Below, one piece after another: positions 8,564-17,800 of a DNA stretch of 64,000 bases. Position 1 is the first letter of the stretch. Every line of letters begins with the position of its first letter. The notes below the pieces were generated by a model, which worked only from the letters and a program-made list of their open reading frames with translations, did not search any database and was not told the origin of the DNA. The DNA is taken from contig CAKRHR010000004.1 in assembly GCA_934339005.1 (NCBI GenBank), positions 1 to 64,000 on the forward strand. Direction: 5' to 3'. The translations under genes were made by a program, and so were the position numbers. Origin of the DNA: an uncultured Catenibacillus sp. GTDB lineage: Bacteria > Bacillota > Clostridia > Lachnospirales > Lachnospiraceae.

Positions 8564-9646
8564 TTATTTACCCTGTTTATTTGTAAATACATCAAAGAGT
8601 GACATATTATTATTCTTAAAGGTTTCTAAAATCACGTCGCTCATGATTTCTTCAGAAGAACCACTATGCCCTGCTATCAGGTTGATAACCATTGGAATAA
8701 AACTAAACCAGTGGATGACGGCATAGAGATTTACAGTGGAATTATCGTAATTGATTTTCTGGGAAATCTGGTCACCGATAGCGATAATCGTCTCTTTATA
8801 TTTGATAATGTCATCATTAATTTCATTGATATATTCATAACCCTGGAAGTTAAGTTTTGTCACAATCTTTTGCTGGCTGATAAGGTTTGCATCCTTCACG
8901 ATACGATAGTTATATTTTTCTGCAATCGAGGAAGCAATCTCATTGACAACCGGGCTGGTGTTCATATAAGCAATCAGAGAGTCTTTGTTAATGTCGGTCT
9001 TTAAAATCTTTTCCTCTTTATTGATGCTGGAATTATAAAGCGCAATGCTGTAGCGAATCGATTCAAATTCCTCATCGAGAATTTCCAGCGTTGCCGCCAG
9101 ACGGTTTAGCTTACGTTTAATTTCCATCGGTGGTTCATAAAAGGATTTATATCCAAGACCATGCTCAACTTCTGCCCAGGCATGTTGCAGGACAGTCCTA
9201 AGCTGGATTTCAAAACGGATATTTTTGTATTTTTTATATTCAACGAGGTCACAGCGGCTGTCAGTAAACTTCACCACCAGATGTAAAGATGTATATCCAA
9301 ACTCAATATGATTAACACGATGTTTTTTACGTTTGTCAACGGTTTCCACAATATCAAAAGTCTGCTTTAAGCAGTCTAAAATCTTCTCAACATCACTTTC
9401 AAACAATGTGATAATACGGCAGCCAAGTACATCGGTAATTTCCTCCAGGTGATTGTACTTGCCTTTAAGAAGTACTTTATTCTTCAGTGCGCTTTCGGAT
9501 TTGATACGCAAAGTCATGTTGGAGATTTTGATATGGTGCTCATCCAGAAGATTTGTGATGATTTCTTCGACATCGTATTTTAATTTTTTATAAGTATCGA
9601 GATTTTGATAGTACTCATTTAAAATCTGAGTTAAAACATCTGTCAT
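8564..9646 (-). CDS. RelA/SpoT-domain (p)ppGpp synthetase, small-alarmone-synthetase type
   Basis: The product is about 360 residues. The synthetase domain occupies roughly 20-215. GCRIITLF is at about 80, the G-loop tyrosine is in FGYTSLHLVVKF (about 120), and FEIQLRT..AWAEVEHGLGYK (about 148-170) carries the conserved Glu and His. There is no N-terminal HD hydrolase domain and no TGS or ACT domain, so it is a single-domain alarmone synthetase. It has an unusually long C-terminal part of about 150 residues that I cannot assign. Activity would transfer pyrophosphate from ATP to GDP or GTP. The second ATG (9646) is better spaced from AAAGG than the ATG at 9652. A promoter lies at 9695-9724 and a strong terminator follows. 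Confidence 0.85.
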   Translation of the reverse strand: MTDVLTQILNEYYQNLDTYKKLKYDVEEIITNLLDEHHIKISNMTLRIKSESALKNKVLLKGKYNHLEEITDVLGCRIITLFESDVEKILDCLKQTFDIVETVDKRKKHRVNHIEFGYTSLHLVVKFTDSRCDLVEYKKYKNIRFEIQLRTVLQHAWAEVEHGLGYKSFYEPPMEIKRKLNRLAATLEILDEEFESIRYSIALYNSSINKEEKILKTDINKDSLIAYMNTSPVVNEIASSIAEKYNYRIVKDANLISQQKIVTKLNFQGYEYINEINDDIIKYKETIIAIGDQISQKINYDNSTVNLYAVIHWFSFIPMVINLIAGHSGSSEEIMSDVILETFKNNNMSLFDVFTNKQGK

Positions 9647-9694
9647 ATACATCTGCCTTTCATAAATTCTATGTTATAATTGCACACATAATCT

Positions 9695-9724
9695 ATTCTA
9701 CCATGAAACAGGAAAACATGCCAA
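9695..9724 (-). promoter_or_regulatory. Sigma-A promoter for the alarmone synthetase gene
   Basis: On the minus strand, TTGGCA (9724-9719), an 18-base spacer, and TAGAAT (9700-9695) lie about 50 bases upstream of the start codon. Confidence 0.65.
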
Positions 9725-9809
9725 TTAAAATTATATAAATTTTTGGAAAACGAAAATGATTTTGGGCAGATAGAAAAAAGAATGGTATTATACTTATATA
9801 AAAATAAAA

Positions 9810-9847
9810 CAGGGCAGGGATAACGCGTATGCGGCATCCCTGCCCTG
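9810..9847 (-). terminator. Terminator after ilvE
   Basis: CAGGGCAGGGAT (9810-9821) pairs perfectly with ATCCCTGCCCTG (9836-9847). On the minus strand the stem is followed by TTTTATTTTT, a standard intrinsic terminator for ilvE. Confidence 0.9.
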
Positions 9848-9870
9848 AAAAATACTTACTAAAATCCAAA

Positions 9871-10896
9871 TTACAGAATCTTCTTAATCCAGCCTTCCGG
9901 TGCTTCGATACGTCCCATCTGGATACCTGTTAATGTATCATAAAGTTTCTTTGTGACAGGTCCCATAGCTTCCATACCACTTGGCAGGCAGATTTCTTTG
10001 CCGTGGTCAACAATCTTACCAACAGGTGAGATAACAGCAGCAGTACCGCAAAGACCACATTCTGCGAAGTCTTTTACTTCATCAAGATAAACTTCTCTTT
10101 CTTCAACTTCAAGACCAAGATATTCTTTTGCAACATGTACAAGAGAACGGCGTGTGATAGAAGGAAGAATACTGTTTGACTTAGGTGTAACAACCTTGTT
10201 GTCCTTTGTAACGAACAGGAAGTTTGCACCACCAGTTTCTTCAACCTTTGAACGGGTTGCTGGGTCAAGATACATATTCTCATCGTAACCTTCAGCATGT
10301 GCTGTAACGATAGCATGTAAGCTCATTGCATAGTTTAAACCGGCTTTGATATGACCTGTACCATGAGGTGCAGCACGGTCAAAATCACTGACTTTGATAG
10401 TGATTGGCTTAGCGCCGCCTTTGAAGTATGGACCAACAGGTGTACAGAATAATCTGAACTGATATTCTGATGCCGGTTTAACACCGATAACAGGGTTGGA
10501 ACCAAACATATAAGGACGAAGATACAATGTAGCACCTGAACCATAAGGTGGCACATAAGCAGCGTTTGCTTCAACCGTCTTTACAACAGCGTCAATAAAA
10601 CGATCTTCAGGGAATACTGGCATCTCAAGTCTTGCTGCAGACTGAGCCATACGTGCTGCGTTAAGATCAGGACGGAATGTAACGATATGACCGTCTTCTG
10701 TTGTGTAAGCCTTCATACCTTCAAAAACAGTCTGTGCATACTGAAGTACACCGGCACATTCACTTAATGTGATTGTGTCATCTTCTGTAAGAACACCATC
10801 ATCCCATGCGCCGTCTTTATACAATGAAACATAACGTTTGTCTGTTTTGATGTAGCCAAAACCAATACTTGACCAGTCGATATTTTTCTTTTCCAT
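9871..10896 (-). CDS. ilvE: Branched-chain amino acid aminotransferase
   Basis: The product is 341 residues, the normal class IV aminotransferase length for the eukaryote-like/Bacillus form. The PLP-binding lysine is K184 in GHIKAGLNYA. The substrate-side motifs QTVFEGMKAY (about 55), LYLRPYMFG (about 125) and GTAAVISPVG (near 285) are present. It transfers amino groups between glutamate and the keto acids of leucine, isoleucine and valine in the cytoplasm. A GGAGG Shine-Dalgarno sequence precedes ATG 10896. The gene is monocistronic: its own promoter lies at 10969-10996 and a strong terminator follows. It is divergent from thyA. Confidence 0.95.
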   Translation of the reverse strand: MEKKNIDWSSIGFGYIKTDKRYVSLYKDGAWDDGVLTEDDTITLSECAGVLQYAQTVFEGMKAYTTEDGHIVTFRPDLNAARMAQSAARLEMPVFPEDRFIDAVVKTVEANAAYVPPYGSGATLYLRPYMFGSNPVIGVKPASEYQFRLFCTPVGPYFKGGAKPITIKVSDFDRAAPHGTGHIKAGLNYAMSLHAIVTAHAEGYDENMYLDPATRSKVEETGGANFLFVTKDNKVVTPKSNSILPSITRRSLVHVAKEYLGLEVEEREVYLDEVKDFAECGLCGTAAVISPVGKIVDHGKEICLPSGMEAMGPVTKKLYDTLTGIQMGRIEAPEGWIKKIL

Positions 10897-10942
10897 ATGA
10901 ATTCCTCCTGATTGTCATCGGTACGTTGAATAATTCAAGTGT

Positions 10943-10996
10943 ATCGGGGTAAAATTTAATTATTTTTTATTATACAACACTCCCCGATTTTTTCAA
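10943..10996 (-). promoter_or_regulatory. ilvE promoter with flanking inverted repeat
   Basis: On the minus strand, TTGAAA (10996-10991), 16 bases, and TATAAT (10974-10969). ATCGGGG (10943-10949) and CCCCGAT (10982-10988) form an inverted repeat around the -10 element. One copy falls in the -35/-10 spacer and the other just past the start of transcription, an arrangement that fits a repressor site. Confidence 0.65.
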
Positions 10997-11010
10997 TATG
11001 TTTTTTTGTA

Positions 11011-11039
11011 TTGCCGTGACACACAAATTCGGTTATACT
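11011..11039 (+). promoter_or_regulatory. Sigma-A promoter for thyA-dfrA
   Basis: TTGCCG (11011-11016), a 17-base spacer, and TATACT (11034-11039). The promoter starts the thyA transcript about 90 bases before its ATG, back to back with the ilvE promoter. Confidence 0.75.
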
Positions 11040-11132
11040 GTAAAAGAATATGGTGCGCAGCATGAGCTGAGCAGTAATTCGTGGCATCTAAGCCAATAAT
11101 CAGACAGATTATATTTAAGGAGGCGTACCGCG

Positions 11133-11981
11133 ATGAGTTACGCAGATACAGTGTTTATAGATATGTGTAAAGACATTTTGGAGAATGGATGCAGCACAGA
11201 AGGTGAGAAGGTCAGACCAAAGTGGGAGGATGGTACATCCGCTTATACGATTAAGAAATTTGGCGTTGTGAATCGCTATGATTTATCTAAGGAATTTCCG
11301 GCGCTTACACTTAGAAGAACAGCTTTTAAGAGCTGTGTGGATGAGATGCTCTGGATCTGGCAGAGAAAATCCAATAACATCCATGATTTAAACAGTACAG
11401 TCTGGGATGAATGGGCCGATGAAACAGGCTCTATCGGCAAGGCTTACGGTTATCAGCTTCAGGTAAAGCATCAATATAAAGAAGGCATGATGGATCAGGT
11501 TGACCGTGTAATCTATGATCTGAAGAACAATCCTTACAGCCGGAGAATCATGACAAATATTTATGTACATCAGGATTTGAGTGAGATGCATTTGTATCCA
11601 TGTGCCTACAGTATGACATTTAATGTGACAAAGAAGCCGGGCCATGATAAACTGACATTGAATGCTATTTTAAATCAGCGTTCACAGGATGTGCTGGCAG
11701 CAAATAACTGGAATGTTGTGCAGTATGCAGTGCTTGTGCATATGCTGGCACAGGTGTGTGATATGGAGGCTGGTGAGCTTGTCCATGTGATCGCCGATGC
11801 ACATATTTATGACAGACATGTACCGATGATTAAAGAGTTAATTTCCAGAGAGCCATTTCCAGCACCAAAGTTCTGGATTAATCCGGATATTCATGATTTT
11901 TATGAGTTTACGACAAATGATGTCAAATTAATTGATTATCAATATGGCCCTCAGATTAAGAATATTCCGATTGCAGTATAA
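11133..11981 (+). CDS. thyA: Thymidylate synthase
   Basis: The product is 282 residues. The catalytic cysteine is C157 in HLYPCAYSM. The nucleotide-binding segment LNQRSQDVLAANNWNVVQYA and the terminal folate-side region are present. The enzyme methylates dUMP to dTMP with methylene-tetrahydrofolate and releases dihydrofolate, which the product of the next gene reduces. Start ATG 11133 follows AAGGAGG. It is the first gene of a thyA-dfrA pair, with lysA close behind on the same strand. Confidence 0.96.
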   Translation: MSYADTVFIDMCKDILENGCSTEGEKVRPKWEDGTSAYTIKKFGVVNRYDLSKEFPALTLRRTAFKSCVDEMLWIWQRKSNNIHDLNSTVWDEWADETGSIGKAYGYQLQVKHQYKEGMMDQVDRVIYDLKNNPYSRRIMTNIYVHQDLSEMHLYPCAYSMTFNVTKKPGHDKLTLNAILNQRSQDVLAANNWNVVQYAVLVHMLAQVCDMEAGELVHVIADAHIYDRHVPMIKELISREPFPAPKFWINPDIHDFYEFTTNDVKLIDYQYGPQIKNIPIAV

Positions 11982-12038
11982 ATTACGGATGACATAAGTT
12001 ATACAGATGCAACATTTACAGCAGAAAGGTGAAAAACA

Positions 12039-12539
12039 GTGAATTTAATTGTAGCAGTAGATAATAACTGGGCGATTGGCTATCAGGGTAAGCTGTTAAA
12101 CAGTATTCCTGAGGACATGAAGTTTTTCAGAGAAACAACAACAGGCAAAGTTGTTATTATGGGAAGAAAGACATTAGAGAGTTTTCCTAATGGTCTGCCA
12201 TTAAAAAAGCGTGTGAATATAGTTATTACAAAAGATCCGGATTTTACGGTGAAAGATGCGATTATTGTACACAGTATTGAAGAAGCGCTGGAGGAAGCCA
12301 AGCATTATAACGATGAAGATATTTATGTGATTGGCGGCGACAGCATTTACAGACAAATGCTTCCATATTGTAATGTAGCACATGTTACAAAGATGGATTA
12401 TGCATATCAGGCAGATACATGGTTCCCAAATCTTGACAAAGATTCTGAATGGGTAGTTGCCGCAGATAGTGAGGAAAAGACATATTTTGACCTGGAATAC
12501 CAGTTTGTGATGTATGTGCGTAAAAAGTCAGTAGAATAA
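12039..12539 (+). CDS. folA: Dihydrofolate reductase
   Basis: The product is 166 residues. It has the N-terminal MNLIVAVDNNWAIGYQGKLL segment with the catalytic-site tryptophan loop, the PEDMKFFRETT segment with the substrate-binding acidic residue, VVIMGRKTLESFP for NADPH, and YVIGGDSIYRQMLP. It reduces dihydrofolate to tetrahydrofolate using NADPH. The start is GTG 12039, with AAAGGTG about 8 bases upstream. It lies 57 bases after thyA, so both folate-cycle steps are probably co-expressed. Confidence 0.95.
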   Translation: MNLIVAVDNNWAIGYQGKLLNSIPEDMKFFRETTTGKVVIMGRKTLESFPNGLPLKKRVNIVITKDPDFTVKDAIIVHSIEEALEEAKHYNDEDIYVIGGDSIYRQMLPYCNVAHVTKMDYAYQADTWFPNLDKDSEWVVAADSEEKTYFDLEYQFVMYVRKKSVE

Positions 12540-12635
12540 CATAGTAGATTTTTGGAGGGCATCAGTACCTGCTAAATCTGAGTTAATATAAGCAGCATAA
12601 AAATTTGTGCTATATCAAAGAGAGGAGTTTGACAG

Positions 12636-13901
12636 ATGAAGAAGACACCATTTGTAACAAAAGCGCAGTTAGATGAGATCACAAAGACTTATCCGACACC
12701 ATTTCATATTTATGATGAAAAAGGTATTCGTGAAAATGCAAGAAAGGTATACAAAGCATTTTCCTGGAATAAGGGCTTCAGAGAATATTTTGCAGTTAAA
12801 GCCACACCAAACCCATTTATTTTAAAAATTCTTCAGGAGGAGGGCTGCGGTACAGACTGTTCATCACTTACAGAGCTGATGATGTCTGATGCATGCGGAT
12901 TTAAAGGCCATGACATTATGTTTTCTTCAAATGCCACACCACCTCAGGAATTTGTACTCGCAAAGAAGCTTGGTGCGATTATCAATTTAGATGATTTTAC
13001 ACATATTGAATTTCTTGAAAAAGTTGCAGATGGTCTGCCTGAAACAATTTGCTGCCGTTTTAACACAGGCGGTGATTTTAAAATCAGTACCTCCATTATG
13101 GATACACCGGGTGAAGCAAAATACGGTTTCACAAGAGAACAGCTCACAGAAGGTTTTAAGATTTTAAAAGCTAAAGGTGTAAAGAATTTTGGTCTGCATG
13201 CATTCCTTGCAAGTAACACAAAGACAAATGAATATTATCCTGCACTCGCAAAGATTTTATTTCAGACAGCCGTTGAACTCCATGAAGAAACAGGCGCAGA
13301 TATCAAATTTATCAATCTTTCCGGTGGCGTAGGTATTCCTTATCATCCGGATGAAGAACCAAATGATATCGAAGTCATCGGTGAAGGCGTGCGCAAGGTT
13401 TATGAAGAAATTCTCGTACCTGCAGGTATGGGTGACGTTGCCATTTTCACAGAGATGGGACGTTTCATGCTGGCACCTTACGGACATTTAGTAGCAACAG
13501 CTATCCATGAAAAACATATTTTCAAAGAATACATCGGTCTGGATGCTTGTGCCTGCAATCTGATGCGACCTGCAATGTATGGCGCATATCATCATATTAC
13601 AGTGGCAGGCAAAGAGGATGCACCTTGTGACCACAAATACGATGTGACAGGTTCACTTTGCGAAAATAATGATAAATTTGCAGTAGACAGAATGTTGCCA
13701 AAGATTGATATCGGTGACTATATCATTATTCATGATACAGGTGCACACGGATTTTCCATGGGTTACAACTACAACGGCAAACTTCGTTCAGCAGAATTAT
13801 TATTAAAAGAAGATGGTTCTGTACAGATGATCCGTCGTGCTGAAACACCGGACGATTACTTCGCAACATTTGATTTTACAGATATTTTTAAGAAGAAATA
13901 A
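12636..13901 (+). CDS. lysA: Diaminopimelate decarboxylase
   Basis: The product is 421 residues of the fold-III PLP type. The PLP lysine is K55 in YFAVKATPN. SGGVGIPYHP (about 230) is the glycine-rich phosphate-binding loop, and GSLCENND together with YNYNGKLRSAELL near the C-terminus supply the second-subunit active-site residues. It decarboxylates meso-diaminopimelate to L-lysine, the last step of lysine synthesis. GAGGAG precedes the ATG. The approximately 95 bases upstream show no lysine riboswitch. The related carboxynorspermidine decarboxylase family is the main alternative, but length and motifs fit LysA. Confidence 0.88.
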   Translation: MKKTPFVTKAQLDEITKTYPTPFHIYDEKGIRENARKVYKAFSWNKGFREYFAVKATPNPFILKILQEEGCGTDCSSLTELMMSDACGFKGHDIMFSSNATPPQEFVLAKKLGAIINLDDFTHIEFLEKVADGLPETICCRFNTGGDFKISTSIMDTPGEAKYGFTREQLTEGFKILKAKGVKNFGLHAFLASNTKTNEYYPALAKILFQTAVELHEETGADIKFINLSGGVGIPYHPDEEPNDIEVIGEGVRKVYEEILVPAGMGDVAIFTEMGRFMLAPYGHLVATAIHEKHIFKEYIGLDACACNLMRPAMYGAYHHITVAGKEDAPCDHKYDVTGSLCENNDKFAVDRMLPKIDIGDYIIIHDTGAHGFSMGYNYNGKLRSAELLLKEDGSVQMIRRAETPDDYFATFDFTDIFKKK

Positions 13902-13981
13902 AACAATTTGAAATTATTCAAAAAATTTGCTCATATTGTTGTTTAATAAAAGTTATTTCATAAAAATGGGGGGAAATGCAA

Positions 13982-14422
13982 ATGAAAAAGTTTATTGAAG
14001 AATTCAAAAAGTTTATCACCCGCGGCAATGTGCTTGACATGGCAGTCGGCATTATCATTGGTGGTGCGTTTACAGCTATTGTGACATCACTTGTGGATGA
14101 TATCATTTCACCAATCATTGGTCTGATCGGCGGTGCAAACTTTGATACGCTGTCCGTGACTTTTGGCGGGGTGACATTGACTTATGGTAAGTTTATCACA
14201 GCCATCATCAACTTCCTGCTTGTCGCACTTGTTCTTTTCTGTATTATTAAAGTAGTGAATACAGCAGCAGATAAAGCAAAGAAGCTTGGCAAACATGAAG
14301 AAAAGCCGGAAGCACCAACCACTAAGAAATGCCCATATTGCGTAAGCGAGATTCCACTTGAAGCTACACGCTGCCCACACTGTACATCACAGTTGGAAGT
14401 GAAGGATAAAGCGGAGAAATAA
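13982..14422 (+). CDS. mscL: Large-conductance mechanosensitive channel with C-terminal zinc ribbon
   Basis: The product is about 146 residues. The MscL signature FITRGNVLDMAVGIIIGGAF (about 9-28) leads into TM1, and TM2 is FITAIINFLLVALVLFCIIKVV (about 62-83). The channel opens under membrane tension to release solutes during hypo-osmotic shock. Unlike the minimal family member, the cytoplasmic tail ends in a two-pair cysteine motif (CPYC about 119-122, CPHC about 134-137), a rubredoxin-like zinc ribbon. ATG 13982 is preferred over 13976 because the GGGGGG site (13968-13973) is then 8 bases away. Confidence 0.93.
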   Translation: MKKFIEEFKKFITRGNVLDMAVGIIIGGAFTAIVTSLVDDIISPIIGLIGGANFDTLSVTFGGVTLTYGKFITAIINFLLVALVLFCIIKVVNTAADKAKKLGKHEEKPEAPTTKKCPYCVSEIPLEATRCPHCTSQLEVKDKAEK

Positions 14423-14472
14423 TCAAAAAATTATAACATCAAAACATAAATCATTATATCATAAACAATCAC

Positions 14473-14552
14473 AAACACCCTTATATGCGATGCGGAAAAA
14501 TATCCTGATGAACAGGTAAGACTTACTGTATCAGCCGTAAGGGTGTTTTGTA
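14473..14552 (+). terminator. Branched terminator structure after mscL
   Basis: AAACACCCTTA (14473-14483) pairs with TAAGGGTGTTT (14538-14548), followed by TTGT. Within the 54-base interior a second hairpin can form (CTGAT..ACAGGTAAG against CTTACTGT..ATCAG). It serves as the mscL terminator. Confidence 0.7.
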
Positions 14553-14613
14553 TTCTGAGTCTGAATTATCATAAAAAATTCAATAAAAATTCCAAAATAA
14601 AATCAAAAAAAAC

Positions 14614-14642
14614 TTCATAAAATTGTATAAGTATGCTATGAT
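14614..14642 (+). promoter_or_regulatory. Putative promoter of the pilus locus
   Basis: TTCATA (14614-14619), a 17-base spacer, and TATGAT (14637-14642). It lies about 185 bases upstream of the giant prepilin gene. The AT-rich leader between contains a small GTCTGA/TCAGAC hairpin. I see no c-di-GMP riboswitch core in it. The 14423-14828 gap holds only this and the mscL terminator. Confidence 0.5.
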
Positions 14643-14828
14643 AAAAAATGGATTTTCGGGCTTTTTTGCCAAGTTATCCAAATTATAGAATCTGTCTGAA
14701 ATCAGACAAATTTATCCGATAGCAGTTTAGTAAATATATAGCATATAGATTACATAAACAGCAGATAGAATAAGATATTGGACAGATACAATGAAACTTG
14801 AAAATTGAATAAAAACAGGTGAAGACAG

Positions 14829-17800
14829 ATGACAGATAAAAGAAAAAAAGGTTTTACTTTGACGGAATTAATTGTTGTTCTTGTAATCATGGCTATCATT
14901 TTGGCGATATCAGTCCCGTTATTTGTCAATTATTGGCGGCGGGCGGAGTTTCGGAAAAATGAATCAAATGCCAGAACAGTATATTTGGCGGCAGAGTCAA
15001 AACTGACTTATTATCGTTCATCAGGTCAATGGGACCAGTTCAAAAAGCAGGTTAAGGCACAGGGCATCACAGGTGGATTTGATGATAATTCAGATTTGAA
15101 TGACCGCATTTATGCGATTACTCTGGATCAGGGAGCTTATGGCAAATCCGGTTCAGAAGATAATCTTGTATTAAAACTCATTGAAGACTACATTTACGAT
15201 GCAGAGATGCTAGAGGGCGCGATAGGTATCGAAATCGATATCGAATCCGGTGAAGTGTATTCTGCATTTTACGCAACCAAATGCAAAGGCTTAAATTATG
15301 CCGTACAGGATGCAAATGATTATCTGACGATGCGCCAGCGTGACTATGAGAGCAGGCGCAAACGTTTGCTTGGTTATTATTCTGCTGAAGATACGGTCAA
15401 TGTTGTCAATCTCGACCCGGTACGTTTAAGAATCACAACCATCAGTCTTCAAAACAGTGAAAAACTTTCCTTAAACTGGTCAAGTAATGTCGGCAGCAAT
15501 GCAGATGTTGATTATGAAGTCAGCTTCTATGATGATAAGGATGATTCCCTGTTATTTTCACTTGTAGTTTCACCTTATGATATGATGTCAGACGGCTGGT
15601 CAGGTAAAAATGACACAGACTACAATCTGGCAAGTATTGAGGTGAAGGATAAGGACGGAAAATCGCAGGGTGAGTGGACATTCCCAATCCGCTACAAGGA
15701 CAATAAATACGACCTTGTACTGGACGCGATGATGTCTGCGAAGGTGCAGGCACTGATTGCTTCAAAAAATGATGCACAAAAGCTTGCGTATGAAAAAAAC
15801 TACAGCACAAGCATTGAACGTCTTGCGGAAGTAGCACCAGCATTAGCCGCACAGATGGATATGTATGCGACAGTAAAGGCGGTGCAGTATTCAGGCAGTG
15901 CGAAACCTGTGATTACGCAGGAATACCGTGCCAGTGAATATGTCAGCTCAAATACATCAAATACATTATATGCAGATAAGAGCAAGAGCGGTGATGTGAA
16001 GATTTCAACCTTCAGACATTTATCCAATATCCGTTATTATGAAGCTTCAGAAACAGTGACGTTTGAGTTGACCAATAAGGATATGGATTGGGCTTCTGTG
16101 GGTACAGGTGTTTACGACCTGGTCGATGGCAGTGTGGCAGGCAGAAGCGTGCAGACGTTGAGCTGGAAGGAAAACAGCAAAGATACAACTGTTGATTTCC
16201 CAACAATTCCAGAACTGTCAAAGACACAGGCGCTTACAGGTAAGAGTGACAGCTACAAGATATCCAATATTCACATTGGCGGGGCTTCGGTCATTAATGA
16301 TACGACAGCGGCACAGTTAAGCACTGATAAGTCTGAATATATCGGTATTTTTGGTGAGATTGAGGGTACAGTTGAAAAATTAACTCTCCAGGATCCAAAA
16401 GTAACCTTTGATGACAGTACATCAAAATATACTGCACTTAAAGGTATTGGTGCCCTTTGCGGACGCAGCAGCGGCAGTCTTTTGAATTTGACAGTGAAGG
16501 TCAAAAATGAAGACACAGTTGTCATGGATGTATCCTGGACAAATTCCAGTACAAAGACAGCAGGTGCGGGTATTATTGCAGGTGTGCTGGCTTCCGAAAA
16601 AAACAGCAGTCTTGCGGCGGTGACAGCAGGCAAGGTTTCTGATATTTCTGTGGCAGGACAGGTGAATGTGGCATTACCGGCAGCAACAGGCAGTGTGGCA
16701 GCGAATGAAGCAGATAACTATGATTATGGTATCGGTGGCATTGTCGGTTATGCGAAGCTTGCAAATACTGCAGATGGTTCAGGCTTAAAGATTCAAAAAT
16801 GCGAAAACCATGCAGATATTTCAGGTAATGTATTTACCGGCGGTATTGTCGGAAAAATCGATGGCAATTTCAGTTATACAAATAATGAAGAACTGACAAC
16901 AGCAAGATTAAAAGCGCAGGCTGATATTTTGGACTGTACGAGTGATGGCCTGATTTTGTGTACAGCAGATGTGTCTGACACGCTGTTACAGGGTCATTAT
17001 TTTGGGGGTATTGCAGGCTATGCAGGTAAAACATTGATTTATAATGTATCCTCTGCTTCCGGCCGCGCGAGAGGTTTTTCATTTTCCTTAGCAAACCAGA
17101 ATTTATTAAAGGGTGATTATGTCGGCGGTATTGTAGGTTTTGGCATGCATTCTTTATTAAATAACTGTTCCACAGGTACGAATGGTTATATTCTCGGTGC
17201 AGACTATGTCGGCGGTATCGCAGGCGGTCTTGAGGGCGAGGTTAAAGGTGCAATTCGTACAGATGCCGAAGTGGCAGTAACAACAAATGGCAGTTATGTT
17301 ATTGGTAAAAATTATGTTGGCGGTATTGTCGGTAGAAATACCGATGCTGTTGTACTGAAGAATTGCATTAACAATGGTGTTGTAGCAGGCTACGAAAAAT
17401 ACATCGGTGGTATTGTCGGTTACAATGAAAGTGCAACGATTGAGGACTGTGCAAGTTATTTGTCCGACTACAACCGGAAAATCTTTGATATGGTTGTCAA
17501 TCAGTGGCAGACTACAGGTGATTATGTTGGTGGTATTGCCGGATATAATAACGGTGAGATTACCTTCAGTGAAGCAAGCGAAGCCATTACAGTCAAATCC
17601 GTATCCAGTTTGGTGGCAGGAAAGAATTATATCGGTGGCATCGTCGGATTTAATGATGTAGATGGAACACTGGATGTGCATTACACACTGATTGGCGGAC
17701 GTATTTACGCGACAGGTGATTGTGTCGGCGGCGCTTTTGGATTTAATGCGTCAACAAGTGTGCTTACGAAATCCATGACAGTAAAGCCAGGCAGTGTTGA

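Noticed and set aside
14649..14828. Possible c-di-GMP riboswitch before the pilus locus
   Set aside because: The leader lacks the conserved class I core, and the GCGGAAAAA string at about 14491 belongs to the mscL terminator and lacks the remaining class II elements.
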